From Sphingomonas morindae (GTDB taxonomy: Bacteria; Pseudomonadota; Alphaproteobacteria; Sphingomonadales; Sphingomonadaceae): 64,000 nucleotides of DNA. The stretch's first letter is position 1, and the number at the start of each line of letters is the position of its first letter. Shown piece by piece: positions 18,982 to 29,224 of the stretch. The DNA lies in contig NZ_CP084931.1 in NCBI RefSeq assembly GCF_023822065.1, positions 434,001-498,000 on the forward strand, in the 5' to 3' direction. Below the pieces are notes generated by a model that worked only from the letters and a program-made list of their open reading frames with translations, had not been told where the DNA came from and made no database searches. The translations under genes and the position numbers were made by a program.

Positions 18982-19481
18982 GCCATCGTCTCCAAGCTCT
19001 GCGCGATCGCTTCGATGATGCCGTTATGCGCGCCGCAGCGGCAGAGATTGCCGCTCATCCGCTCGCGCAGCTCGGCGCCGTCGAGCAGGATCGTCTCCTC
19101 GGCCAGATCGGCGGTGACATGGCTGGGCACGCCGCGCCTTGCTTCCGCCACCATGTCGACCGCCGAACAGATCTGGCCGGGCGTGCAATAGCCGCACTGG
19201 AACCCGTCATGCTCGATAAAGGCCTGTTGCAGCGGGTGCAGCGCCGTCTCGGTGCCGAGGCCCTCGATGGTGGTGATGGAACGGCCCTCATATTGCACCG
19301 CGAGCGCGAGGCAGGAGAGGATGCGCATGCCATCCACCAGCACGGTGCAGGCGCCGCACGCCCCCTGGTTGCAGCCCTTCTTGGTCCCGGGGAGGCCGAG
19401 CCGATCGCGTAGCAGATCCAGCAGCGATACGCGCGGATCCTCCGGCAGCGCCACCGGCGCGCCATTCACCGTCAAGCCCAT
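18978..19481 (-). CDS. 2Fe-2S subunit of the molybdenum hydroxylase (PaoA-like)
   Basis: A 167-aa electron-transfer subunit with two [2Fe-2S] clusters. Plant-type cluster cysteines C37, C42, C45 and C57 (GCNQGACGAC) and the C-terminal pair sets C96/C99 and C147/C149 (QCGYC, LCRCG) are all present. The ATG at 19481 (MGLTVNGAPV) matches the family start. The frame extends 19 codons further but without a twin-arginine or other signal, so unlike the Tat-exported E. coli PaoA this enzyme looks cytoplasmic. First gene of the operon; divergent from the GH115 gene with about 214 bases between. Confidence 0.9.
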   Translation of the reverse strand: MGLTVNGAPVALPEDPRVSLLDLLRDRLGLPGTKKGCNQGACGACTVLVDGMRILSCLALAVQYEGRSITTIEGLGTETALHPLQQAFIEHDGFQCGYCTPGQICSAVDMVAEARRGVPSHVTADLAEETILLDGAELRERMSGNLCRCGAHNGIIEAIAQSLETMA

Positions 19482-19695
19482 GACGACCCTCCCCTTTGCT
19501 TTCCGCACCGTGGCGGCGGACCACGCCGGAGCCGCCAACCCCGATCATGTCCTTTGGTTGCATTGTCTTAGATCAGCTTTTGGAGCTTTGCCGCGCGACG
19601 AGCCGAGCCGTGCTCCGGGTGCGGCCATGCGCGGCGGGATCGCCGCCGCGCAGCGCGGCGCGGTGGTATCGCTACCAAGGACAGGGAGAGGATCT

Positions 19696-22299
19696 ATGCT
19701 CAATCGCGGTTCGATCCGCCGGTCCGCAGGTGCCCCGCTGGCGCTGGTGCTCGCGATCGCCTCGGCCGCGCCAGCGACGGCGGCGGCGGATAAGGGCTGC
19801 GCGGCGCCGATCGCCGTGTGCACGCATCCGGTCGCGGGCGGCTTCGCGCTGATCCGCCCCGGTCGCCCGGCCACGGTGCTGATCGACGCGAACGCCGATC
19901 CGGCGGTGCGCCAGGCCGCGACCAGCTTCGCCGAGGATCTCGGCCGGGTCGGCGGGCGGCGCGCCACGCTGATCGACGATCCCGCGCGCGCGCACGGCCC
20001 GGTGGTGCTGATCGGCGTGCGCGGACAAAGCCCGATGCTCGACCGGCTGATCGCCGCGCGCAAGATCGCGGCGGAGGATCTGGCCGGCCAGTGGGAGGCC
20101 TATCGCCAGATCGTGGTGGAGCATCCGCTGCCCGGCGTGCCGCGCGCGCTGGTGGTGATCGGCAGCGACCGCCGCGGCGCGGTGTTCGGCACCTATGATC
20201 TGAGCGCGCGGATCGGCGTATCGCCCTGGTACTGGTTCGCCGATGTGCCGGTGGCGCGGCACCGCCGGCTGGACATCACCCCCGGCGCGCGGCGCGACCA
20301 GCCCAAGGTCCGCTATCGCGGCTTCTTCATCAACGACGAGGATCCGAGCTTCAGCGGCTGGGCCAAGGCGCGGTTCGGCGGCGTCAATGCGCGCATGTAC
20401 CGCCATGTCTTCGAGCTGGAACTGCGGTTGATGGGCAATTATTTCTGGCCCGCCATGTGGGGCAAGGCCTTCCACCAGGACGATCCCGAGAATGGCCGCC
20501 TCGCCGATGCAATGGGCATCGTCATCGGCAGCTCGCATCACGAGCCGATGATGCGCGCGCAGGCCGAATGGCACCGCCCGCAGCCCGGCCTCACCACCGG
20601 CGGCCCCTGGGATTATACGCGGAACGGCGCCAATCTCCGCGCCTTCTGGCGCGGCGGCATCGCCCGGATGATGAGCAAGGGCGGCGGCCGGGCCTATGAC
20701 AGCCTCGTCACCATCGGCATGCGCGGCGATGGCGACGAGGCGATGGGCGGAGGCACCGCCACGGCGCTGCTCGAAAAGATCGTGGCCGACCAGCGCGCGA
20801 TCATCGCCGACGTGACCGGCCGCCCCGCCGCCGAGACGCCGCAGATCTGGGCGCTCTACAAGGAGGTGCAGGATTATTACGATCATGGGATGCGCGTGCC
20901 CGACGACGTGATCCTGCTCTTTTCGGACGATAATTGGGGGCAGCTGCGGCGCCTGCCGGCGGCAGGCGATCATCATCCCGGCGGCTACGGCATCTATTAT
21001 CATTTCGACTATGTCGGCGCGCCGCGCAACTATAAGTGGATCAACACCAACGCCATCGAGAAGATCTGGCAGCAGATGGACCTCGCCTATCAGGCGAACG
21101 CGCGCGCCGCCTGGATCGTCAATGTTGGCGATCTGAAGCCGATGGAATATCCGCTCAGCTTCTTCCTCCGCCAGGCCTGGGATCCGGACGCGATGACGCT
21201 GGCGGCGATGCAGGCCTTTCCGCGCGACTGGGCGGCCGCCGCCTTCGGGCCAGGCCAGGCCGCCGCGATCGGCGCGCTCCTGACCCGCTATGGCCAAGGC
21301 GTGGCGCTCCGCAAGCCCGAGCTGCTCGATCCCGACAGCTTCCCGCTCGGCGGCCAGACCGCGACGCGTCTGGACGGCGGCGCCTTCGGCCGCGCGGTCG
21401 AGACCTGGACGCGGCTCGAGCGCGATGTGGCGCGGGTCCGCACGCACCTCGCGGCCGATCAGCGCGACGCCTATTTCGAACTGGTGGAGCATCCGGTGCG
21501 GGCGATGGCGACGCTCTACCGCCTCTATTATGCGGTCGCGTGGAACCACCGTCTCGCCGGCGCCGGCGATCCGCGCGCCAATGTCTTCGCCGATCGGGCG
21601 GAGGCGGCCTTTGCCGAGGATCAGGCGCTGACCCGCGCCTATCACGCGCTGCGCGGCGGCAAATGGGACGGCATGATGCGCCAGACGCATATCGGCTATA
21701 CCGGCTGGCAGGAGCCGGCGCGCCAGATCATGCCGGCGGTGACGCGCATCGCCGCCGCCGGGCCGGTGCCGCCGATCCGCTTCGCCACGCTCCCCGCGCC
21801 CGATCCCGACACGCTGCATATCGAAGCGGCGGACTATGTCGGCGCCGAAGGCGCGGCGGGTCTGCGCTGGGCGGTGATCCCGCATCTCGGATCGGGGCGC
21901 GGCGCGGTGACCAGTCTGCCCCAGGGCCGCGCGCCGACCCGGCCGGCGGACGGGATGCGGCTCGACTATGCCATCCGCGTCGCGCGCGACGGGCCGGTCG
22001 ACATCGGGCTGACTTTGGTGCCGACGCTCGACACCAGCGGCGCGGGCGTGCTGCGCACCGGCGTGTCGCTGGACGATGGGCCGGTGGCGGTGCTGGAGGA
22101 TCGGCTGACGCCCTCGCCCGACGATCCGGCGACGGCGGCGCAGCGCGCCTGGACGCGCGCGGTGATCGAGAACCGGCGCGATCTTCACCTGCGCCTGCCG
22201 CATGTCGCCGCGGGGGCGCATCGGCTCTCGGTGTGGCGGCTGGATGGCAATGTGGTGCTGGGCGGCCTCACCGTCACCAGCCGCCCCGACGACCGCTAG
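19696..22299 (+). CDS. Secreted glycoside hydrolase family 115 (xylan alpha-1,2-glucuronidase)
   Basis: An 867-aa protein of family GH115, which removes (4-O-methyl)glucuronic acid from xylan. Signal peptide at about 1-30 (LALVLAIASAAPATAAA). Family-typical stretches: SPWYWFADVPV, YRGFFINDEDPSFSGW, ELRLMGNYFWPAMWG, VIGSSHHEPMMR and VIGSDRRGAVFGTYDLS. It has the usual N-terminal, TIM-barrel and C-terminal beta-domain layout. ATG 19696 follows an AGGGAGAGG ribosome site; the long upstream open frame is the antisense of the hydroxylase operon. A short dyad (CGCCGCGC / GCGCGGCG, 19644-19660) lies in its 5' region. It converges on a TBDR that may import the released products. Specificity inferred from family. 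Confidence 0.9.
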   Translation: MLNRGSIRRSAGAPLALVLAIASAAPATAAADKGCAAPIAVCTHPVAGGFALIRPGRPATVLIDANADPAVRQAATSFAEDLGRVGGRRATLIDDPARAHGPVVLIGVRGQSPMLDRLIAARKIAAEDLAGQWEAYRQIVVEHPLPGVPRALVVIGSDRRGAVFGTYDLSARIGVSPWYWFADVPVARHRRLDITPGARRDQPKVRYRGFFINDEDPSFSGWAKARFGGVNARMYRHVFELELRLMGNYFWPAMWGKAFHQDDPENGRLADAMGIVIGSSHHEPMMRAQAEWHRPQPGLTTGGPWDYTRNGANLRAFWRGGIARMMSKGGGRAYDSLVTIGMRGDGDEAMGGGTATALLEKIVADQRAIIADVTGRPAAETPQIWALYKEVQDYYDHGMRVPDDVILLFSDDNWGQLRRLPAAGDHHPGGYGIYYHFDYVGAPRNYKWINTNAIEKIWQQMDLAYQANARAAWIVNVGDLKPMEYPLSFFLRQAWDPDAMTLAAMQAFPRDWAAAAFGPGQAAAIGALLTRYGQGVALRKPELLDPDSFPLGGQTATRLDGGAFGRAVETWTRLERDVARVRTHLAADQRDAYFELVEHPVRAMATLYRLYYAVAWNHRLAGAGDPRANVFADRAEAAFAEDQALTRAYHALRGGKWDGMMRQTHIGYTGWQEPARQIMPAVTRIAAAGPVPPIRFATLPAPDPDTLHIEAADYVGAEGAAGLRWAVIPHLGSGRGAVTSLPQGRAPTRPADGMRLDYAIRVARDGPVDIGLTLVPTLDTSGAGVLRTGVSLDDGPVAVLEDRLTPSPDDPATAAQRAWTRAVIENRRDLHLRLPHVAAGAHRLSVWRLDGNVVLGGLTVTSRPDDR

Positions 22300-22365
22300 G
22301 CGGCGGCGGGACGGCTGGATCGGGCGCCGGCGCGTCCGTGCAGGTTCGGGGTGGCCGCGCCGGCC

Positions 22366-22386
22366 TGGGAGCGGGGTCGGCTCCCA
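22366..22386. terminator. Hairpin between convergent GH115 and TBDR genes
   Basis: TGGGAGC (22366-22372) and GCTCCCA (22380-22386) form a 7-bp stem with a 7-base loop in the 102-base gap between two convergent genes. It could serve as a bidirectional transcription stop. There is no T-run, so Rho-independent action is uncertain. Confidence 0.4.
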
Positions 22387-22401
22387 TCCGGTTCGGCCCG
22401 C

Positions 22402-24960
22402 TTAGAAGCGCAGGCTGATCTCGCCGCCGAAGGTCCGCGGCGCGTTGAAATTGCCGTAGTCCCCGAGGATGTTGTTGACGCTCGCCGTGGTCGCGCTGGT
22501 GGTCGGCGCGCCGGGCAGGCTGTTCGAGGGATCGCGGCGATACACATAGGCGCGATCGAACAGGTTGCGCACCCAGACGCTCGCCGTCAGCCGCGTATCG
22601 CCCCGCCCGACATTGATATCGGCCAGCGCGAGCCGGGCATTGGCGATGAAGGACGAGTCCGCCTTGGTGGCGAACTGGTCGAAGGTCTGCGTCGCCTGCG
22701 CGTAATTGCCGTCGATATGGAAGCGCAGCTTGGCGCCGTCGCTCACCATCGGCATGGGCAGCTCATAATCGATCGATCCGCTCGCCGCGTTGCGCGGCGT
22801 GAAGACGATGTAGAAGCGCTGCAACGTGGTGTAGCTGACGCCGCCCGCATTGACCGTGATCGGCACCAGCGGGATCTTGGTATAGGTATAGGCATAGGAG
22901 GCGCTCAGCGTCAGCCCGTCCACCGGACGCAGCGTCAGATCGGCCTCGACACCCCGGATCTTGGTGGTGCCGGGCGCATTGATCGTCACGAGATTGTTGA
23001 AATTGCCCGTCGCCGTCGTCTGGATCGAGCTGATATCGACCTGGCTGTCATCGCGGTCCATGATGTAGCCGGCAACGTTGAAGCGGCCGCGATGGCCCCA
23101 GAAATCGGTCTTCATGCCGACTTCGTAGGAGCGCACATCCTCCGGATTGAACGCCTGATAGTTGGACGTGCGCGAGCTGGCGCCGCCGGCGCGATAGCCG
23201 GTCGCATATTTGGCGTAGACATGCACGTCGTTGCTCACGTCATAGGCGAGCGTGACCATCGGGTTGAAGCGGTTCCAGCTGGCATCGAGCGGGCGATAGC
23301 CGTTGGCGGCGGCGATGTCCGGGCGCAGCGCGTAATCGATGTTGCGCGACATCAGCAGCTCGCCCTGCTTCTTGTCGTGCGTGTAGCGGCCGCCGGCGGT
23401 GAGGTGGATCGCGTCGGTCGCGTTCCACGTCACCTGGCCATAGACGGCATAGCTGCGCGAGCGCACCCGCGAGGCGCGGTCGGTGGAGCGGCACTCGGTC
23501 TGCGAGCCGAACCCGCCCGAGCCGCGGCACGGATCGAGGATCACATATTGATAGCCGCTGGTCTGGCCGGGCGTGACATAGCCGGTGATCGCGTTGGAAT
23601 TGGGCGTGGCAGCATCGTCGCGCACATGTTCGTTGAAATAATAGAGGCCGGCCACATAATCGAAGCGGCTGATCGTGCCGACCGCCTGGAACTCCTGGCT
23701 GAACTGGGTCTGGTTCAGATTGGCGAGGCTGTAGCGGCTGAAATTGCACGCGGTGGTGGCGCAGCCCGGCGCGACCACGGGCACGCGGTGCGCGCCGCCG
23801 CTATTGTCCCACTGGCCGACATTCACGCCGCGCCACGCGGTGATCGAGCGCAGCTCGATCTGCGGGGCGATGCTCCATTTGAGATTGTTGGTGAAGCCAT
23901 GGGTGCGATCGACGCTCGGCTGCTGCGGCACGCCGATATCGGCGACCGTCATGCGCTTGTCGCCCTCCACCACCACGCCGGGCAGGGTCGGCTTCACCGT
24001 CCCGGTCAGCGTCGTATATTGGGTGCCCGGCAGCACGCACTTGGGCGCGGCGGCCTGCGGCCCGGCGACGCAGCCATTGGGATTGACGTTGAGCAGCTGG
24101 CTGTAGAAGGGCGAATTGCTGTCGCGGCTGTAATCGAACGAGAAGTCGTTGGTGATGCCGTCGACCGGCTTCCACCGCACGGCGGCGCGGATGCCCTTCC
24201 GATCATAATAGTTCCACCCGGTCGCGCCCTCGAGCGGGTTCTTGGTGGTGGCGTCCTGATGCTGGATCACGCCATCCAGTTTTACGCTGAAGCCATGCAC
24301 CTCGGGCAGATCGAGATGCAGCTCGGTATTGTGCGATCCGTAATTGCCGATGCCGCCCGTCACGCGGCCCTCGAAGCGGCCGCTCGGGCCACGGCTGACA
24401 AGGCTCAGCGCGCCGCCCTCGGTGTTGCGGCCGAACAGCGTGCCCTGCGGGCCTTTCAGCACCTCGACGCGCTCGATATCGAAGAGCGCCGCGTTGAGGC
24501 CGTGCTGGCGGCCGAGATAGACGCCGTCGATATAGATGCCGACGCCCTGCTCGCGCGCGGGCTGGTTGGCATCCAGCGGCACGATGCCGCGAATGCCGAT
24601 GGTGAGCGCGCTCTGCCGCGCCTCGAAGGTGGCGACGCGCAGCCCCGGCACCGCGCCGTCGGCGAGATCGAGCAGGCTCTGCACATGGCGATCGCGCAGC
24701 GTCTGGGCGCTGAGCACCGAGATGGAGATTGGGGTCTGCTGGAGATTGGTCTCGCGCTTGGTGGCGGTGACGACGATCTCGCCGAGCGGCTCGGCATCGG
24801 CCCCGGCGGCCGCATCCGGCGCGGCGGCGGCGTCGGGCGCGGCCGCGAAGGCGAGCGCCGGCGCACTCAGCGCTGCACTCGCAAGAAGGAAGGGAAGCGC
24901 GGCGCGCAGACGCGTGGAGACCGCCCCGCGAAGCGGGCGCGTGGAATAGTTCTGGTTCAT
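22402..24960 (-). CDS. TonB-dependent receptor
   Basis: An 852-aa outer-membrane receptor. The signal peptide spans about 1-42 (FLLASAALSAPALAFA). The TonB box/plug start reads GEIVVTATKRETNLQQTPISISV, followed by plug motifs and GTLFGRNTEGGALSLVSR, typical of the large iron-siderophore/sugar-type sphingomonad receptors. The barrel ends FGGEISLRF with a terminal aromatic residue. ATG 24960 (MNQNYS) precedes the signal sequence; an earlier in-frame start would add eight residues. It converges with the GH115 gene, so uptake of glucuronoxylan fragments is plausible but unproven. Its upstream region (25083-25092) carries GTTTCGTTAC, similar to repeats in the galactoside cluster. Confidence 0.92.
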   Translation of the reverse strand: MNQNYSTRPLRGAVSTRLRAALPFLLASAALSAPALAFAAAPDAAAAPDAAAGADAEPLGEIVVTATKRETNLQQTPISISVLSAQTLRDRHVQSLLDLADGAVPGLRVATFEARQSALTIGIRGIVPLDANQPAREQGVGIYIDGVYLGRQHGLNAALFDIERVEVLKGPQGTLFGRNTEGGALSLVSRGPSGRFEGRVTGGIGNYGSHNTELHLDLPEVHGFSVKLDGVIQHQDATTKNPLEGATGWNYYDRKGIRAAVRWKPVDGITNDFSFDYSRDSNSPFYSQLLNVNPNGCVAGPQAAAPKCVLPGTQYTTLTGTVKPTLPGVVVEGDKRMTVADIGVPQQPSVDRTHGFTNNLKWSIAPQIELRSITAWRGVNVGQWDNSGGAHRVPVVAPGCATTACNFSRYSLANLNQTQFSQEFQAVGTISRFDYVAGLYYFNEHVRDDAATPNSNAITGYVTPGQTSGYQYVILDPCRGSGGFGSQTECRSTDRASRVRSRSYAVYGQVTWNATDAIHLTAGGRYTHDKKQGELLMSRNIDYALRPDIAAANGYRPLDASWNRFNPMVTLAYDVSNDVHVYAKYATGYRAGGASSRTSNYQAFNPEDVRSYEVGMKTDFWGHRGRFNVAGYIMDRDDSQVDISSIQTTATGNFNNLVTINAPGTTKIRGVEADLTLRPVDGLTLSASYAYTYTKIPLVPITVNAGGVSYTTLQRFYIVFTPRNAASGSIDYELPMPMVSDGAKLRFHIDGNYAQATQTFDQFATKADSSFIANARLALADINVGRGDTRLTASVWVRNLFDRAYVYRRDPSNSLPGAPTTSATTASVNNILGDYGNFNAPRTFGGEISLRF

Positions 24961-25175
24961 TCTAGACCCCTTGCGCGGCCCCACCGCCGCGATGCGGGGC
25001 CGCTAGCGCGCCAATGGCGACAAAAAGGGGTAGAACTCGTTACACTTTTGCGACGCCGAGAAATTCCGTAATCTTGTGAAATGTTTCGTTACATGGCGCG
25101 CATTTTCAACGCCGCAAATTTGCGGTGGTGTGACCCTCGGGACACGATTTCGAGGGGTCGGAGTCGAATCGCCGG

Positions 25176-26192
25176 TCAGGCCGGTTCGGCGAGGATGGCG
25201 GCCTCTGTGACCGCCGCCACCTCGCCGCGATCGCCCAGCACCACGCCCACGCGCTGGTGCAGCGCGGCCGGCTCCATCTCCATCAGCCGCACCCGCCCGT
25301 CGGTGGCGGCGCCGCCCGCCTGCTCGACCAGAAAGGCCATGGGATTGGCCTCGTACATCAGCCGCAGCCGCGCCTTGCCCGGCTGGCGATGATCGGCGGG
25401 ATAGAGGAAGACGCCGCCGCGCTTGAGGATGCGATGCACGTCCGCGACCATCGAGCCCGTCCAGCGCATATTATAGTCGCGCCCGCACGGGCCCGCCGCC
25501 CCCGTCACCCGCTCCTCGACATAGCGCGCCACGGCGGGCGACCATTGCCGCCGGTTGGACATGTTGATCGCGAATTCGGGATATTGCTCGGGGATGGTCA
25601 TCGGCCCGTCGGTGAGCTTCCACGAACCGATCTCGCGATCCAGCGTGAACTCGTACACGCCGGTGCCGACGCTCAGCACCAGCAGCGTCTGCGGGCCGTA
25701 GATGGCATAGCCTGCAGCGATCTGGCGCGCGCCGGGCTGGAGGAAATCGGCCTCGGTCACGTCGCGCCCGCTGGCGCTTTCCGGCGCCTTCAGCACCGAG
25801 AAGATGGTGCCGACCGAAATATCGACATCGATATTGCTGGAGCCGTCGATCGGATCGAACAGCAGCAGATATTCGCCCTTGGGATAGCGGTTGGGCACGC
25901 GGTGGAGCGTCTCCATCTCCTCGGACGCCATGGCGGCGAGGTGGCCGCCCCATTCATTGGCCTCGAGCAGCAGCTCGTTGGCGAGCACGTCGAGCTTCTT
26001 CTGCACCTCGCCCTGGATATTCTCGCGGCTGAGTTCGCCCAGCACGTCGCCCAGCGCGCCCTTGGAGATGGCGTGGCTGATCGTCTTGCAGGCGCGCGCC
26101 ACCGTCTCGATCAGCAGGCGCAGCTGCGGCGGCATGGCCCGGGGCCCCTGCTGCTGCTCGATCAGGAAGCGGGTCAAGGTCTTGCGTTGCAT
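25176..26192 (-). CDS. fbp: Fructose-1,6-bisphosphatase class I
   Basis: Hydrolyses fructose-1,6-bisphosphate to fructose-6-phosphate; gluconeogenesis and pentose cycling. 338 aa, the standard class I length. Metal-site residues: EE at 91-92 and the signature [12 protein letters not shown] starting at 113; the C-terminal region includes GGVFLYP and the [15 protein letters not shown] substrate-site motif. ATG 26192 ([10 protein letters not shown]) is the family start; the open frame upstream is not conserved. It sits between two TBDRs on the same strand, 120 bases behind the next receptor gene, a context that says nothing specific about a dedicated pathway. Confidence 0.95.
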   Translation of the reverse strand: MQRKTLTRFLIEQQQGPRAMPPQLRLLIETVARACKTISHAISKGALGDVLGELSRENIQGEVQKKLDVLANELLLEANEWGGHLAAMASEEMETLHRVPNRYPKGEYLLLFDPIDGSSNIDVDISVGTIFSVLKAPESASGRDVTEADFLQPGARQIAAGYAIYGPQTLLVLSVGTGVYEFTLDREIGSWKLTDGPMTIPEQYPEFAINMSNRRQWSPAVARYVEERVTGAAGPCGRDYNMRWTGSMVADVHRILKRGGVFLYPADHRQPGKARLRLMYEANPMAFLVEQAGGAATDGRVRLMEMEPAALHQRVGVVLGDRGEVAAVTEAAILAEPA

Positions 26193-26311
26193 GCGGCGCA
26201 CTCGCGCTGGAGGGATGGGCGACGCCTCCGCGCGCGGGCGCCGTGGCCCCGCCATAGCCCGCCGCTGGCGGCGATCGCAACCGGCCCCGGCCACGATCGC
26301 CGCCCATCAGG

Positions 26312-29224
26312 CTACATCTTGAAGGAGATACGCGCGTACCCGAACTGGCCCGGCACGTCATAGGTGGTGGGATCGTAATTAGGACCGGTGCAGGTATAGC
26401 AGGCCGGCGGCTTGGTGTTGAACACGTTGATCACGCCGAGCGTGAAGGCGAAGCGCTTGTCGAGAAAGCCGGGCGTGTAGACGAGCTGCACGTCGCCGTA
26501 GAAGCGCTCCTTCAGCTCATGCACCGTATCCCCGTTCAGCTCGGTGACATGGTGAATATAGCGGCCCGTGAAGGACGTATCGAACTCGCCCAGCGACCAG
26601 CTCAGCACGCCCGTGCCCTTGAACTTGGGATAGGACTGATCGGGGAAGCCGCGCGTGGTGCCGCGATAGCTGATCGTGGCGGCGCCGTCGGCGGTGGGGA
26701 AGCTCTCGGTATATTTGGCGAGATAATTGCCGTTGAGCGTGAAGCCGAAGGCGCCGACGCCGGTCTGGGGCGAGCGATAGGTGAGCGTCAGGTCCACGCC
26801 CTTGGTGCGGATGCTGCCGATATTCTGCAACAGGCCGATCACGCGCGAGATGATGCCGCTCGGCGTCCGGATCACATTGGCGCAGGCGCTGGGATCGCCC
26901 AGCTCCGCGCAGCGGCTCAGCGTCACCTGCGGGTTGATCGCGGCGATCGCGCCCTTCACCTTGATGTCGTAATAATTGACCTCGAGGCTCAGCTGGCTGG
27001 CGAAGCCGCTGTCGCGCACCCAGTGCGGGCTGAACACGCCGCCGAACAGCCAGGTGCGCGAGGTTTCCGGCTTGAGGCTGCGATTACCGCCGGTGAGCGT
27101 GCCGATCTGGCCGCCCTGCGGCTCCTGATAGCTGCCGCTCGCGGGCACGCCATTGGCGATGCAGTTGTTGCGCACCGTCTCCGAAGCCTGCCAGCGCGCG
27201 CCGGCGACATTGGTGCAGGGATCGTTGATCGGCGCGTCCGCGCGGCTTTGGGCGCCGAACAATTCGCCCAGGCCCGGCGCGCGGAAGCCTTCCGCATAGG
27301 AGGCGCGGAGCAGCAGATCCTCCGCCGGCTTCCACAGGCCGGTGCCGGTGAAGGTGGTGCTGCTGCCGCTGGTGGAATAGCTGGCGTGGCGCACCGCGCC
27401 ATCCGCCTCCAGCATATGGAAGACGGGCACATCCTTGAGCAGCGGCACGCGCAGCTCACCATAGACTTCGTCGCTATTATATTTGCCGCTGGCCGCCTGC
27501 GCGGGGATATCGGCGCCGAGCCCGGCCTGGATCAGCGGATCGGGGGTGAAGGAGCCGCGCTGGATGCGATGCTCATAGCCGACCGCGATGCCGACATTGC
27601 CGGCGGGCAATTTGAACAGATCGCCGGTGATGTTGGCGGTATAGTCATACAGGGTCTGGCTGCTCTTGTCCTTCTCGACGAAGGAAATGTAGTTGAGCAT
27701 CGCCGGCGTGATCGAGCCCAGTCCGCCGAACAGGTTGAGCGGCACGCAATCGTCGGTGCATTGCGCGAGCGGGCCGAGCGCGCGCTGCACCTTGGCCGCG
27801 TTGACATTGCCCGTGAAGATCTGACGGGCATCGTTCAGGCCGAACACCGCGTTGGCGTCCCAGTAGAATTTGCGCCCGAACAGATCGAAATTGCCATCGA
27901 GCGTGGTCGTGACCGACCAGGTATCGACACGCTGCGTGTAGGTGCGCTGCCCCGCCTCCACCAGACGTCGCGCGACATAGCTGTAGGTGGCGGGCTGGCC
28001 GTTGCCGCCGGCCGACAGCGTGATGCCGAACGGATTATACGGATTGGTCGCGTCGATCGAGACGGTATCGAGCAAGGTGCCATTGCCCGCGTCCGGCCCC
28101 ACGAACAACGGCAGGAAGGCCGCCTGGTTCTGCGAGTTGCGGCGATTATACACCGCCTTGACACGCAGGTTCACGTTGGAGGCGACTTCCTGCTTAAGGC
28201 TGACGAAACCGCCAATCCGCTCCGACGGCGTGAGATAGTAGTTATAGGGCGAGAAGTTGAAGCGGTCGGCATTGGTGAATGTGCGATAATCGCCGCCCAC
28301 GCCTGTCGGATCATAGACGCCGCGGCTGGTGAGCGGCGGGTTGCGCACGGTCAGCGCGCCGCCCGCGGGCAGCGTGGGGTTGCCGGGGTTGAACAGGAAG
28401 CGGCCATTCACCGAGGCCGACGAGCAGCCGCCGATCGGATCGGTGCAGCTCGTCTGGAAGGGATTGGGGAATTGCGATTCCTTCCGGTCGGCGGTGGAAA
28501 CCTTGTTCTGCTTCACATAGCTGAAGCCCGCCACCAGCGTGGTGCCGCCATGCTTCAGGCCGTAGCTGATATCGTAATCCTGGGTGTGGCCGTCGCCCTG
28601 GCGGAAGGTCCCGAACTGGGCGGAGGCGCGGAGCCCGGTCTGGCTCGCCTTGGTGATGATGTTTACCACGCCCGCGATCGCGTCCGAGCCATAGAGCGGC
28701 GACTGGCCCGATTGCAGCACCTCGATCCGCTCGATCTGGCTGTTGGGTATGGTGTTGAGATCGACGGTGGAGGGAATGCCGCTGCCCGCCGTCGCCGGAA
28801 CATAGCGCAGCCCGTCGACCAGCACGAGCGTGCGCTTGGCCAGCAGGTAGCGCAGATCGATTTCGGCGGTGCCGGCGCCGACGCCGCCGCCATCCTGCGG
28901 ATTGCCGATATTGCCGCTGTTATTGGCCTTGGTGTTGAGACCGCCCGCCGCGCTGGGCAGACGCTGGAGAATGTCGGCCACCGAACTCAGGCCGGTCTGG
29001 GCGAGGCTGGATTGGTCCAGCGTCACCACGGGGCTGCTATTGTCGAGCGGGTCGCGCCGGATGCGCGAGCCGGTGACGATGATCGCCTCGCCCGGATCGG
29101 CGCCATTGCCCGCCGCCGCCGCGCCCGCCGCCGGCCCGACATCCACCGCCTGCGCGGAGAGCGCCGCCGGCAAGGCCAGCGCGGCGAGGCAGATCGTTGC
29201 GTGCAAAAGTGCCTTGGTCGCCAT
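26312..29224 (-). CDS. TonB-dependent receptor
   Basis: A 970-aa outer-membrane receptor. Signal peptide 1-23 (LAALALPAALSAQA); plug begins EAIIVTGSRIRRDPLDNSSP, followed by VLVDGLRYVP and YGSDAIAGVVNIITK, the pattern of the large sphingomonad/xanthomonad TBDR subgroup often tied to carbohydrates or peptides. Barrel ends GQFGYARISFKM. ATG 29224 (MATKALL) is preferred to a TTG four codons upstream. Its promoter lies in the 144-base gap after kdpD, an AT-richer stretch with the near-repeats GCACCGCAAT and GCATATTGCG. Ligand unknown; followed by fbp. Confidence 0.92.
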   Translation of the reverse strand: MATKALLHATICLAALALPAALSAQAVDVGPAAGAAAAGNGADPGEAIIVTGSRIRRDPLDNSSPVVTLDQSSLAQTGLSSVADILQRLPSAAGGLNTKANNSGNIGNPQDGGGVGAGTAEIDLRYLLAKRTLVLVDGLRYVPATAGSGIPSTVDLNTIPNSQIERIEVLQSGQSPLYGSDAIAGVVNIITKASQTGLRASAQFGTFRQGDGHTQDYDISYGLKHGGTTLVAGFSYVKQNKVSTADRKESQFPNPFQTSCTDPIGGCSSASVNGRFLFNPGNPTLPAGGALTVRNPPLTSRGVYDPTGVGGDYRTFTNADRFNFSPYNYYLTPSERIGGFVSLKQEVASNVNLRVKAVYNRRNSQNQAAFLPLFVGPDAGNGTLLDTVSIDATNPYNPFGITLSAGGNGQPATYSYVARRLVEAGQRTYTQRVDTWSVTTTLDGNFDLFGRKFYWDANAVFGLNDARQIFTGNVNAAKVQRALGPLAQCTDDCVPLNLFGGLGSITPAMLNYISFVEKDKSSQTLYDYTANITGDLFKLPAGNVGIAVGYEHRIQRGSFTPDPLIQAGLGADIPAQAASGKYNSDEVYGELRVPLLKDVPVFHMLEADGAVRHASYSTSGSSTTFTGTGLWKPAEDLLLRASYAEGFRAPGLGELFGAQSRADAPINDPCTNVAGARWQASETVRNNCIANGVPASGSYQEPQGGQIGTLTGGNRSLKPETSRTWLFGGVFSPHWVRDSGFASQLSLEVNYYDIKVKGAIAAINPQVTLSRCAELGDPSACANVIRTPSGIISRVIGLLQNIGSIRTKGVDLTLTYRSPQTGVGAFGFTLNGNYLAKYTESFPTADGAATISYRGTTRGFPDQSYPKFKGTGVLSWSLGEFDTSFTGRYIHHVTELNGDTVHELKERFYGDVQLVYTPGFLDKRFAFTLGVINVFNTKPPACYTCTGPNYDPTTYDVPGQFGYARISFKM

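Noticed and set aside
26211-26308. Inverted GATGGGCG / CGCCCATC words between the TBDR (26312) and fbp
   Set aside because: Arms are 79 bases apart and short; likely chance in GC-rich DNA.
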